A stretch of 42,907 nt of DNA from Bacteroidota bacterium (lineage in GTDB: Bacteria > Bacteroidota > Bacteroidia > Chitinophagales > Chitinophagaceae): assembly GCA_023418315.1 (NCBI GenBank), contig JAEZZY010000064.1:1-42907 (forward strand). The letters run 5' to 3'. The notes beneath the pieces are model-generated. The model had not been told where the DNA came from, made no database searches, and saw nothing but the letters and a program-made list of their open reading frames with translations. Shown piece after piece: positions 15,493 through 24,200 of the stretch. The translations under genes were made by a program, and so were the position numbers. Within the stretch, counting starts at the first letter, position 1. Each line of letters opens with the position of its first letter.

Positions 15493-16269
15493 ATGCGTGC
15501 TATATGGTCCGGGGCTATCGGATTCGGATTGGTCCATATCCCCATAAAAATATATTCGGCTATAGAAAGCAGTAATGTAGAGCTTCATTTGCTGGACAAG
15601 AAAAATCATGCTGGCGTACGCTATCAGCGCATCAATGAAAGCACGGGAAAGCCGGTGGAATGGGAAAACATCGTAAAGGGCTATGAATACGAAGGCGGTT
15701 TTGTAACCCTTACCGATAAAGATTTTGAAGCCGTAAGTCCGGAAAAATCGAAGACCATTGACATCTCCGAATTTGTAAAAGAAGAAGTAATAGACGCTAT
15801 GCTCATGGATACACCTTATTATCTGGAGCCGCAAAAGAACGGAGAAAAACCCTACGCACTTTTACACAAAGCGCTATCGGAAACCGGCAAAGTAGCCTTA
15901 GGGAGTTTTGTAATGCGCAACAAAGAGCAATTTTGCATGATCAAAGCTATGGATGATAATCTGCTCACCTTAATCAAGCTTCGCTTTCCTGAAGAAATAC
16001 GAACTACCGAGGAAATTAATCTTCCTAAGAAAACCACCATCAAAGCAGAAGAACTGAAAATGGCTAAGGCGCTTATCAATCAGCTCAGCCCCAAAAGGAT
16101 TAACATGGCAAAATACAAAGACACGTATTCGACGGCGTTGATGAAATTGATCGAACAAAAAGCAAAAGGTCAGAAAGTAAAACAACCCCGGTTTAAGATT
16201 GCCAAAACAGCTAAATCGGATTTGATGAGCCAATTGAAAGCAAGCCTTAAAAATAAAAAAGCAAGCTGA
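15493..16269 (+). CDS. ku: Ku protein for non-homologous end joining
   Basis: Bacterial Ku binds DNA double-strand ends as a homodimer and recruits LigD. The start at 15493 gives the family N terminus MRAIWSGAIGFGLVHIPIKIY and a 258-residue protein. An in-frame upstream ATG at 15424 would add 23 unlikely residues. The core beta-barrel blocks (GVRYQRINESTGKPV, YEYEGGFVTLTDKDFEAV and KRINMAKYKDTYSTALM) are intact. The C-terminal tail is lysine rich, as in single-Ku bacteria, where it aids DNA threading. It overlaps the LigD phosphoesterase gene by one base, forming a three-gene repair operon. Confidence 0.97.
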   Translation: MRAIWSGAIGFGLVHIPIKIYSAIESSNVELHLLDKKNHAGVRYQRINESTGKPVEWENIVKGYEYEGGFVTLTDKDFEAVSPEKSKTIDISEFVKEEVIDAMLMDTPYYLEPQKNGEKPYALLHKALSETGKVALGSFVMRNKEQFCMIKAMDDNLLTLIKLRFPEEIRTTEEINLPKKTTIKAEELKMAKALINQLSPKRINMAKYKDTYSTALMKLIEQKAKGQKVKQPRFKIAKTAKSDLMSQLKASLKNKKAS

Positions 16270-16901
16270 TGAGTCTCAAAACATACCAACAGAAAAGAGA
16301 TTTTCAAAAAACACCGGAGCCTGCCGCCTCGGAGGTTTCCGAAAACAACAAACTTGTTTTTGTGGTGCAGCGTCATCATGCTTCCCGTCTGCATTATGAT
16401 TTCCGGCTGGCACTCCGCGGCGCGTTGAAAAGCTGGGCTGTGCCGAAAGGACCTTCCCTTAATCCGGATGACAAGCGTTTAGCCGTTCGTGTGGAAGATC
16501 ATCCTCTTTCCTATGCCGGTTTTGAAGGCGATATACCGGAAGGAAATTACGGCGCCGGTCATGTGGACATCTGGGATAGCGGCACATATCAACCCGTGGA
16601 TAGCGAAGGAAAACCCATTTCCGAAACCGCATTTGCCAAAGAATTGAAAAAAGGCAGCATTAAATTTTCGCTGAAAGGAAAAAAACTGAAAGGAACATTT
16701 GCTTTGGTAAATATGAAGAGCGATGAAAAAGCCTGGCTGCTGATAAAACACTATGATAAATATGCTACCGATGAAAAATACGATGCGGAAAATTATGCTC
16801 GGAAAAGCGGATTGATTTATACGCAAAAAAAATTGGCAAAGAAGGACGGGGCTAAAAAAGCTTCTTCCGGTAAAAAAAAATTCCTGAAAAGAACAACATA
16901 A
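16269..16901 (+). CDS. LigD 3'-phosphoesterase domain protein, stand-alone
   Basis: Removes 3'-ribonucleosides and 3'-phosphates from DNA ends before ligation. The 210-residue protein is the PE module alone. The catalytic block VVQRHHASRLHYDFRL has H36, H42, D44 and R46, with H78 in EDHPLSY; these line up at a constant offset with the active-site residues of the Pseudomonas LigD PE domain. FEGDIPEGNYGAG is also typical. A lysine-rich tail follows. In many bacteria PE is fused to ligase and polymerase; here it is a separate gene overlapping Ku by one base and the ligase-polymerase gene by one base. Confidence 0.95.
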   Translation: MSLKTYQQKRDFQKTPEPAASEVSENNKLVFVVQRHHASRLHYDFRLALRGALKSWAVPKGPSLNPDDKRLAVRVEDHPLSYAGFEGDIPEGNYGAGHVDIWDSGTYQPVDSEGKPISETAFAKELKKGSIKFSLKGKKLKGTFALVNMKSDEKAWLLIKHYDKYATDEKYDAENYARKSGLIYTQKKLAKKDGAKKASSGKKKFLKRTT

Positions 16902-18784
16902 TGCGCCGCCGGAAAAACACCGCTCCGCAGCGGAAGCTGACCCACTATATACGCCCTATGCTCGCCACTTCTGCAGAGCAAGCTTTTGATAAAGAAGATT
17001 GGGTCTTTGAAATAAAATGGGATGGCTATAGGGCAATTGCGGAGCTGAACGGCTCCGATGTAAAGCTTTATTCGCGCAACGGATTGTCGTTTGCGCACAG
17101 CTATCCGGCGCTTTATGATGCGTTGGCACAACTGAATCTACATGCAGTATTGGATGGAGAAATTGTAGCGGTGGATAAAAACGGAATGCCCGATTTTCAA
17201 GCCCTGCAATATTATGCAACCGAAGAAGCGCCGCTGGTCTATCAGGTTTTTGATCTGCTTGCTATTAATGGAAAAAAATACACTGCCCAAACGTTGTTAA
17301 AAAGAAAAGAACTCCTACAACAACTCCTTCCCGAAAACGACAACATCCGCTATTCGGATCATATAGCCACGCAGGGTACAGCTTTTTTTGAAGCGGCTAA
17401 GGAGAAAGGTTTGGAAGGCATCATGGCGAAGCGGGCAGCAAGTACCTATACCGAAGGAAAACGCAGCAAGGACTGGCTCAAAATCAAAAACCATTTTATA
17501 GAAGAAGCCGTGATAGCCGGCTACACTGCACCGCGTGGCGGTCGTAAATATTTCGGCGCACTGGTACTCGGTATGTATGAGGGCAAAGAATTTCGCTATG
17601 TAGGACATACGGGAACGGGTTTTTCCGACAGGGCGCTTAAAGCTATATACGATCAAATGCAACCGGAAATCACCGGTAAAAATCCCTTCCACGATGCGGT
17701 AAAAGTAAATGCACCCGTTACCTGGCTACGCCCTAAACTGGTGGCGCAAATCAAATTCACACAAATTACCAAAGACGGACTGCGCAGGCATCCTGTCTTT
17801 ATGGGTATGCGTATGGATAAACAGGCAAATGAAGTAACTATGAAAAGCGAAATCAAAAAAAATAGCAATCCGGCGCAGAAAAAAACTGTACAGAAAAAAA
17901 CGACTTCCTCGCTTATCACCCATCCCGATAAACTGTATTGGAAAAAAGAAGGAATCACCAAAAAGGATATGATAGCCTATTATAACTCGGTTTATAAATA
18001 CATCATTCCTTATCTTAAAGATCGTCCGCAATCGTTGCACCGCTTTCCAAATGGCATAGACCAGCCTTCGTTTTTTCATAAAGATGCAGGGGAGCATGTT
18101 CCCGGTTTTATAGCCACTTATGCGGTGTGGTCGGAGAGCGCGGATAAAACCATAGACTATATCGTGTGCAACAACAAGCCTTCGCTTCAATATATAGCCA
18201 ACCTCGGCTGCATTGAGCTGAACACCTGGAACTCGCGCACGGCAACGCCGGATAAACCGGACTATCTGGTGCTGGATCTGGACCCTTCTGAAAAAAATAC
18301 CTATGACCAGGTGGTGGACTGCGCTCTGGTCATCAAAGAGCTGTGCGACCGGATGAAGATAAAAGGTTATTGCAAAACCTCCGGCGCTTCGGGTTTGCAT
18401 GTTTATATTCCGCTGCAAGCCCGCTATGACTATGAGGCGGTGCGTCGCTTCGCCGAGCTTATGGCGCATCATGTAGTGGACACGCTACCGGACACTACTA
18501 CCATGGTGCGCTCGCTGAGCAAACGAAAGAAAAACCATATCTACATAGATTATCTGCAAAACAAGCAAGGAGCCACACTATGCAGCGCCTATAGTCTTCG
18601 TCCCAAACCGTATGCTCCCGTATCGGCACCCTTAGCATGGACGGAAGTGAAGCATGGATTAAGTCCGCAGGATTTTACCCTCAAAAACATGCTTGGCAGG
18701 ATACAGAAAAAAGGAGATTTATTCGCCCCCGTTTTAAAACGAGGAATCAATATGGAAAAAGCGCTTGCCTTGCTGGAGAGATGA
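16901..18784 (+). CDS. ligD: LigD ligase-polymerase, two-domain
   Basis: An ATP-dependent DNA ligase and primase-type polymerase for end joining, 627 residues. The ligase domain, about residues 10-300, has nucleotidyl lysine K39 in EIKWDGYR, the motif LEGIMAKR and the KDWLKIK motif V, then an OB fold. After a lysine-rich linker at about 312-340 the polymerase domain follows: PDKLYWKKEGITKKDM, the metal-binding pair D459/D461 in YLVLDLDPS, and SGLHVYIPL. The phosphoesterase module is absent and encoded just upstream. The order Lig-Pol matches Pseudomonas-type LigD with its PE piece split off. It is the last gene of the repair operon. Confidence 0.96.
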   Translation: MRRRKNTAPQRKLTHYIRPMLATSAEQAFDKEDWVFEIKWDGYRAIAELNGSDVKLYSRNGLSFAHSYPALYDALAQLNLHAVLDGEIVAVDKNGMPDFQALQYYATEEAPLVYQVFDLLAINGKKYTAQTLLKRKELLQQLLPENDNIRYSDHIATQGTAFFEAAKEKGLEGIMAKRAASTYTEGKRSKDWLKIKNHFIEEAVIAGYTAPRGGRKYFGALVLGMYEGKEFRYVGHTGTGFSDRALKAIYDQMQPEITGKNPFHDAVKVNAPVTWLRPKLVAQIKFTQITKDGLRRHPVFMGMRMDKQANEVTMKSEIKKNSNPAQKKTVQKKTTSSLITHPDKLYWKKEGITKKDMIAYYNSVYKYIIPYLKDRPQSLHRFPNGIDQPSFFHKDAGEHVPGFIATYAVWSESADKTIDYIVCNNKPSLQYIANLGCIELNTWNSRTATPDKPDYLVLDLDPSEKNTYDQVVDCALVIKELCDRMKIKGYCKTSGASGLHVYIPLQARYDYEAVRRFAELMAHHVVDTLPDTTTMVRSLSKRKKNHIYIDYLQNKQGATLCSAYSLRPKPYAPVSAPLAWTEVKHGLSPQDFTLKNMLGRIQKKGDLFAPVLKRGINMEKALALLER

Positions 18785-18836
18785 AAGCTGTTTGCCTGAG
18801 TGGTGGAAGAAATGATCTGCAAGCAACTGTCCTTCT

Positions 18837-19106
18837 TCATTTTTTCAGGTTTTTTTCTTCATCCGGAGGGCGTTCCATAAGTCGCAGATTGCCTTCATAC
18901 ATTATTTCCTTTGATTGCGGATGAAGCGATGTTTTTACTTCCATAATAATTTTATCACGATGCTCCAGCTCAGTCAGAATCGAAATGAGGGCGGGTAGCG
19001 TAAGATGCACTTGCTCTCCCAGTTGCCGAATGTCAATCTGTACCCTGTCCTGATGCGCAGCTATGTGCCGGATTGCCTTTAATAAATCGGTGGAGTTTTT
19101 TATCAT
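18837..19106 (-). CDS. Small protein, possible winged-helix fold
   Basis: An 89-residue protein with helix-rich pattern DLLKAIRHIAAHQ, then LGEQVHLTLPALISILTELEHRDKI and a short hairpin-like end, a layout that could be a winged helix-turn-helix (recognition helix near residues 36-50). That is a pattern reading only; the family is not recognised. It reads leftwards, converging on the LigD gene, and lies downstream of the histone-tail-like gene with a 25-base gap, so the two probably form an operon. Confidence 0.68.
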   Translation of the reverse strand: MIKNSTDLLKAIRHIAAHQDRVQIDIRQLGEQVHLTLPALISILTELEHRDKIIMEVKTSLHPQSKEIMYEGNLRLMERPPDEEKNLKK

Positions 19107-19131
19107 CGTATCGTTAGGTTATTGCGATAGC

Positions 19132-19356
19132 TTATTTCTTAGCCTTTGTCTTTTTAGCGGATGATTTCTTTTTCGTGCTTGATTTCTTTTTTGCCGGTAC
19201 TTTTTCCCCTTCTTCCCTTGCTTCGGAAAGTCCGATGGCAATTGCCTGTTTTCTGTCAGTTACTTTTTTACCCGAACTAGTTTTTAAACTGCCCTCTTTA
19301 TATTCATGCATCACTTTTTCTACCTTGTCTTGTGCGCCTTTTGAATAACGTGCCAT
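19132..19356 (-). CDS. DUF6496-type small basic protein
   Basis: A 74-residue protein. The ATG at 19356 gives the family start MARYSKGAQDKVEKVMHEYK; an upstream TTG is less likely. The block LKTSSGKKVTDRKQAIAIGL is characteristic of small proteins annotated as DUF6496. The last 20 residues are almost all Lys, Ala, Ser and Thr, like a histone H1 tail, and would bind DNA or RNA non-specifically. Such proteins accompany stress and stationary-phase genes. It is divergent from the SDR gene. Confidence 0.8.
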   Translation of the reverse strand: MARYSKGAQDKVEKVMHEYKEGSLKTSSGKKVTDRKQAIAIGLSEAREEGEKVPAKKKSSTKKKSSAKKTKAKK

Positions 19357-19475
19357 AGTGAATGGTTTAGACAAGTCCGCTTAAAAACCATGCCTTTTAA
19401 AAGTCGTTTTTATGCCATCGGAAGGGCTATAGGAATGGTTTTTTCAGCAGATGGGCATACCTAATTCATTCAGCT

Positions 19476-20468
19476 ATGAAAAACGCAATGCACTATAAAT
19501 CGGAGGCAGAACAAACCGCCGTCTTGCACAGGAAATTGCAGCAGCAAATTGCACGAGCCGATAAAAAGAAAAAAGAGAAAAAAGGAAAGCAAACGCCTAT
19601 GCAGGCTGGCGCAAGAGCCTATCCTGCCGCACCCATTTCCAAACAACATTTGAAAAAGCCGGGAAATGAGAAAGACCTGCATTTCCCTCCTATGTGCGAT
19701 GCTCCTTATTACAAAGGCTCCGAAAAATTGAAAGATAAAGTAGCTCTGATAACGGGCGGAGATTCCGGTATCGGACGGTCCATAGCCATTCTTTTTGCCC
19801 GCGAAGGCGCAGACATCGGCATCATATATCTGAGCGAACATAAGGATGCGGAAGACACGAAAAAAAAGGTGGAAAAAGAAGGGAGGAAATGTATGCTTTT
19901 CGCCGGCGATGTAGCCAATCCCGATTTCTGCAAGGATGTCGTAGCACAGACGGTAAAAGAATGGGGCAGGCTGGATGTACTGGTCAATAATGCTGCCTTC
20001 CAGCTACATGTTCCCGACCTTGATGCGCTGAGCGAAGAACAATTCGACTGTACGCTGAAGACCAATCTTTACGGCTATTTCCACATGGTGAAAGCGGCGG
20101 TTCCCTATATGAAATCAGGAAGCGCCATTATCAATAACGGCTCGGTTACGGGTTTTCAAGGCAGCAAAGAGTTAATAGATTATTCGCTTACCAAAGGCGG
20201 CATTCATGCTTTTACCCGTTCCTTAGGCGCACACCTGGCGCCCAAAGGCATAAGGGTGAATGCCGTAGCGCCCGGTCCGGTATGGACGCCGCTTAACCCT
20301 GCGGATAAAGAGATAGAAGACATTGTAAAATTTGGTGATTCCACGCTGATGAAGCGAGCTGCCCAGCCGGAAGAAATTGCTCCCGCATTTGTTTTTCTTG
20401 CATCTCCGCAAACTTCAAGCTATATTACAGGAGAAATTCTGCCGGTCATAGGGGGGTATGCAGGTTAA
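19476..20468 (+). CDS. Short-chain dehydrogenase/reductase with basic N-terminal extension
   Basis: A 330-residue SDR. The first 65 residues are a lysine-rich, proline-containing extension not needed for the fold (KKKKEKKGKQ near residue 30). The Rossmann core begins with VALITGGDSGIGRSIA, has the NNAA block, catalytic Y and K in YSLTKGG, and ends VIGGYAG. It belongs with the longer SDRs of general-stress regulons, such as YghA and YdaD relatives, of unknown substrate. The TGGDSGIG glycine motif and an arginine-poor site do not decide NADH versus NADPH. It lies after the repair operon and before a YkuK-type gene, 39 bases apart. Confidence 0.9.
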   Translation: MKNAMHYKSEAEQTAVLHRKLQQQIARADKKKKEKKGKQTPMQAGARAYPAAPISKQHLKKPGNEKDLHFPPMCDAPYYKGSEKLKDKVALITGGDSGIGRSIAILFAREGADIGIIYLSEHKDAEDTKKKVEKEGRKCMLFAGDVANPDFCKDVVAQTVKEWGRLDVLVNNAAFQLHVPDLDALSEEQFDCTLKTNLYGYFHMVKAAVPYMKSGSAIINNGSVTGFQGSKELIDYSLTKGGIHAFTRSLGAHLAPKGIRVNAVAPGPVWTPLNPADKEIEDIVKFGDSTLMKRAAQPEEIAPAFVFLASPQTSSYITGEILPVIGGYAG

Positions 20469-20507
20469 AGCACACGTGATTTTTAAAATGCCTAAACAAG
20501 CCAACTC

Positions 20508-20978
20508 ATGTTATGGAGAACGTTTAACGGAACCGTTATCAAGCAGCCGGTAAAGGCCGCGGTGGAAGAAACCATCAAGAAGGTAACGGGCGAAGGTTAT
20601 AAGCTGAAAGTATGTATCGGCACCGATTCGCAGGTGCGCGGTGCGGAAACGGAATTTGCCACAGTCATCGTATTTCTTAGGGAAAAACGCGGCGGTTTTA
20701 TGTATATCTGCAACGACAAAACCACGCATCGGTATTCCGTAAAAGAACGGATGCTGGTGGAGGTAGCCAAGAGCATTGAGATTGCCTATGAGCTTTGCGA
20801 TTTGTTCAATAAATATGATGTGGATATGGAAGTACATGCCGACATCAATACCAATCCGCAGTTTAAAAGCAATGAAGCGCTCCGCGAAGCGATGGGCTAT
20901 ATCCTGGGAATGGGCTTTGCCTTCAAAGCCAAGCCGGAAGCCTTTGCGAGCAGTAGCTGTGCGGATAAGGTGGTGTGA
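20508..20978 (+). CDS. YkuK/DUF458 RNase H-like protein
   Basis: A 156-residue protein matching the YkuK/DUF458 family: KVCIGTDSQVRGAETEFATVIVF near residue 35 carries the first acidic residue of an RNase H-type fold, and VHADINTNPQFKSNEALREAMGYILGMGF holds a second. FAFKAKPEAFASSSCADKV is the usual C-terminal block. Nuclease activity has been proposed from fold; the natural substrate is not known. It is the last rightward gene of the stress block. Confidence 0.88.
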   Translation: MLWRTFNGTVIKQPVKAAVEETIKKVTGEGYKLKVCIGTDSQVRGAETEFATVIVFLREKRGGFMYICNDKTTHRYSVKERMLVEVAKSIEIAYELCDLFNKYDVDMEVHADINTNPQFKSNEALREAMGYILGMGFAFKAKPEAFASSSCADKVV

Positions 20979-21217
20979 TAAGACGGCTATGGGGAAGGAT
21001 TAATTTTCCGATAAAAAATGAATCCTTACTCTTTTCCGTAAATTGCTGTCTTAAAGTATAAAATAAGCATTAAATTTACTTTTCACGTCATTTTAGCTAT
21101 ATGAAACAAGTATAATTGTGGGCAATCACAAGAGGAAAAGATAATATTCCCAAAAGTTGAGGTTTTACAATTTGCGTGTTTCATCGGGTAAATGAACAAA
21201 TAACTAAAAGTATTCGG

Positions 21218-24200
21218 ATGAAATACGTTTACGCTCAAGTAGTACTGGCACTGTTTGTTTTTTCTTTTTCGGCAAAAGGGCAGTATCGTACGTTGGAATT
21301 TATTGAGAATAAAGGGCAGTGGGAAGGTCCGTTTGCTTATCAAGCATCTACTGATAAAGAAGTGGTATTTCTCCAAAAAACCGGATTTACTTATACCGTT
21401 TCCGATAAGAAAAATGTGGAGCACGCACACAAGCTCAAAGAAGGTATTTTGGAAGACGGTGCGGTTTTTAAATATCATACTTACCGTTTACATTTTGTAG
21501 GGGCAAACGAGAATGTGGTTATTACGCCATCCAAAAAGGAAAATCATTACTACAATTATTTTTTAGGCAATAATCCGTCCAAATGGAAAAGCGGCATTCA
21601 TCCTGCAAGAGTGTTGGATTATCAAGAGCTTTATCCGGGCATTGATTTACATCTGTCTTCCGAAAATCAATCCTTGAAATATGAATTCATCGTGGCTGCC
21701 GGTGCAGATGCCGGTCAAATACAACTTAAATATGAAGGACAAGAGAAGCTGAGTGTAAAAAATGGAAACTTGATTATCCACACATCGGTAGGTGAAGTGA
21801 AAGAATTGAAACCTTATACCTATCAATTGATTAACGGAGAGAAAAAAGAAATTCCTTGTGCCTATAAAATTCAGAATGGAGAAACGGTTACCTATACTTT
21901 TCCTAAAGGCTATGACAAATCATCTTTGATGGTGATAGACCCGACCGTTGTATTTGCCACCTTCACCGGCGCATCGGCCGACAACTGGGGCTATACGGCT
22001 ACGTACGATGATTCGGGGAGCTTTTATGCAGGAGGTATTGTGCATTATATCGTACCAAGTAATACTTTTCCTACTTCTGTAGGCGCTTTCCAAAGCATCT
22101 ACAACGGAGGTAACGCAGCCAATGGGTATGAATGCGATATGGTATTGTTCAAGTATAATGCTACAGGAAGCGCTTACCTATATGCTACGTTTTTGGGTGG
22201 CTCGGATAATGAACAGCCGCACAGCCTTATTGTAGATAGTGCAGGTAATCTTATTGTGGCAGGACGCAGTTATTCATCCAATTTTCCTACTACCCTTGGC
22301 GCTTATGACCAAAGCCACAACGGGCAAGCGGATATTGTTGTATCCAAACTCAATGCAAACGGAACGCAACTGTTAGGTTCTACGTTTTTAGGGGGCAGTG
22401 GTAATGAAGGGGTAAATGAAAATGCAAGTCCGTTTGTAGCCGGTACCTTGAAACACAACTTTGGTGATGATGCAAGAAGTGAAGTGATTATAGACAATGC
22501 AGGCGATATTTATATAGCCGCTTCTACCACTTCTACCAATTTTCCTACTCAAAATGCGTATCAGAGTAGTTTGCAAGGAGGGCAAGACGGGATTATTACA
22601 AAATTCAACAGTTCGCTGAGCAATATCCTATGGAGTACTTATTTAGGTGGAAATGCCAATGACGCAGCGTATGTGCTTGCGTTGAACAGACAACAATCGC
22701 ATGTGTATGTAGCAGGAGGAACGATGAGTAGCAATTTCCCTACTACCTCCGGCACTTTGTATCCGTCCTATCAGGGCGGAACTGTAGATGGGTTTATAGC
22801 ACGATTTAATAATAGCGGTGCCTATGGTTTAGATAGAATGACCTTTATAGGCGCCAATGGATATGACCAGTGCTACGGCCTACAAATAGATGCGGAAAAC
22901 AGCGTATATGCTATGGGGCAAACGCTTGGCGGCGGTTTTCCTGTTTCTCCGGGAGTTTTTACCAACCCTAACTCCAGTCAGTTTATTATAAAATTAGACA
23001 GTCTTTTGACAACAAGAGTTTACTCTACTGTTTTCGGGTCGGGCAACTCTACAGCTACCAATATTTCTCCTGTCGCCTTTTTAGTGGATACGTGTCAGAA
23101 TGTATATATCTCCGGATGGGGCGGAAATCCTGCAGGGGGCAGCACCAATTTCTTTCCCGGCACAGGTACAACTACAGGTATGCCGTTAAGCTCATCGCCT
23201 GCGCAAAGCACCACTGATGGAAATGATTTTTATTTTATTGTTCTGGAAAAAAATATTCAGAACCTCCTATATGCTACGTATATGGGTGGAACCGGTTCGC
23301 AAGAGCATGTGGATGGCGGTACTAGTCGTTTTGATAAATCAGGTGTGGTGTATCAGGCTATATGTGGCGGATGCGGCGGCTCATCCAACTTCCCTACTAC
23401 ACCCGGCTCTGTAAGCACTATAAACGGCAGTCAGAATTGCAACCTCGTAGCCGTAAAAATTGCCTTTGAATTAGGTGCTGTTGATGCTACCGCTGCCGCT
23501 AACCCGGATACTACAGGCTGCGCACCGTTTACGGTTACCTTCGGCAACGGCTCTATCAATGCGGTTACTTATCAATGGGCCTTCGGCGATGGCGGCACCA
23601 GCACCCAAGCCACTCCTACCCATACCTATCTTTCGCCGGGCACATACAACGTAAGGCTTATCGCTACCAACCCCAATGCCTGCAAACCTATTGACACCGC
23701 CTATGTAACCATCGTAGTGGACAGCACATCGCTTCATCCTGCGTTTACCGCTGCCATTGTAGATAGTTGCGGACCTTATACCGCAAACTTTGCCAATACC
23801 TCCACTACCGGCGCTTCCGGCACCACTACTTATTTTTGGGATTTTGGCGATGGTACTACTTCCGTCTTGCAAAACCCTCCTTTGCACACCTTCCCCGATA
23901 CAGGTTGCTATGATGTAAGGCTCATCATGACCAACCCGAATGCCTGCAACTCGCCCGATACCGTCATGCAACAGATCTGCTACCTGAAAACAGGAATGAC
24001 GGCAGGATTCAACCTCCCCGATTCCATTTGCCTGGGAGAAGCGATACAAGCCACCAATACTACTGTAAACGGACAAACCTATTCCTGGACCTTCGGCGAT
24101 GGCAACACCAGCACGGCTACTAACCCTGCCCATACTTACACCTCACCGGGCATGTTTACCGTCCAACTGATAGCCACCAATCCGCAGGCTTGTAATATTA

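Noticed and set aside
17726..18472. 248-codon minus-strand frame opposite the LigD polymerase domain
   Set aside because: The plus strand carries all polymerase motifs; the minus frame has no recognisable features.
20995..21027. Terminator after the YkuK-type gene
   Set aside because: AAGGATT/AATCCTT can pair, but the loop is 19 bases and no T run follows, so support is too weak.
21176..21217. GTG start for the PKD protein
   Set aside because: The ATG at 21218 gives a clean signal peptide; the upstream residues would precede and spoil it.
23471..24133. 220-codon minus-strand frame inside the PKD gene
   Set aside because: Glycine/isoleucine-rich shadow of the PKD repeats; the plus strand encodes clear PKD motifs.
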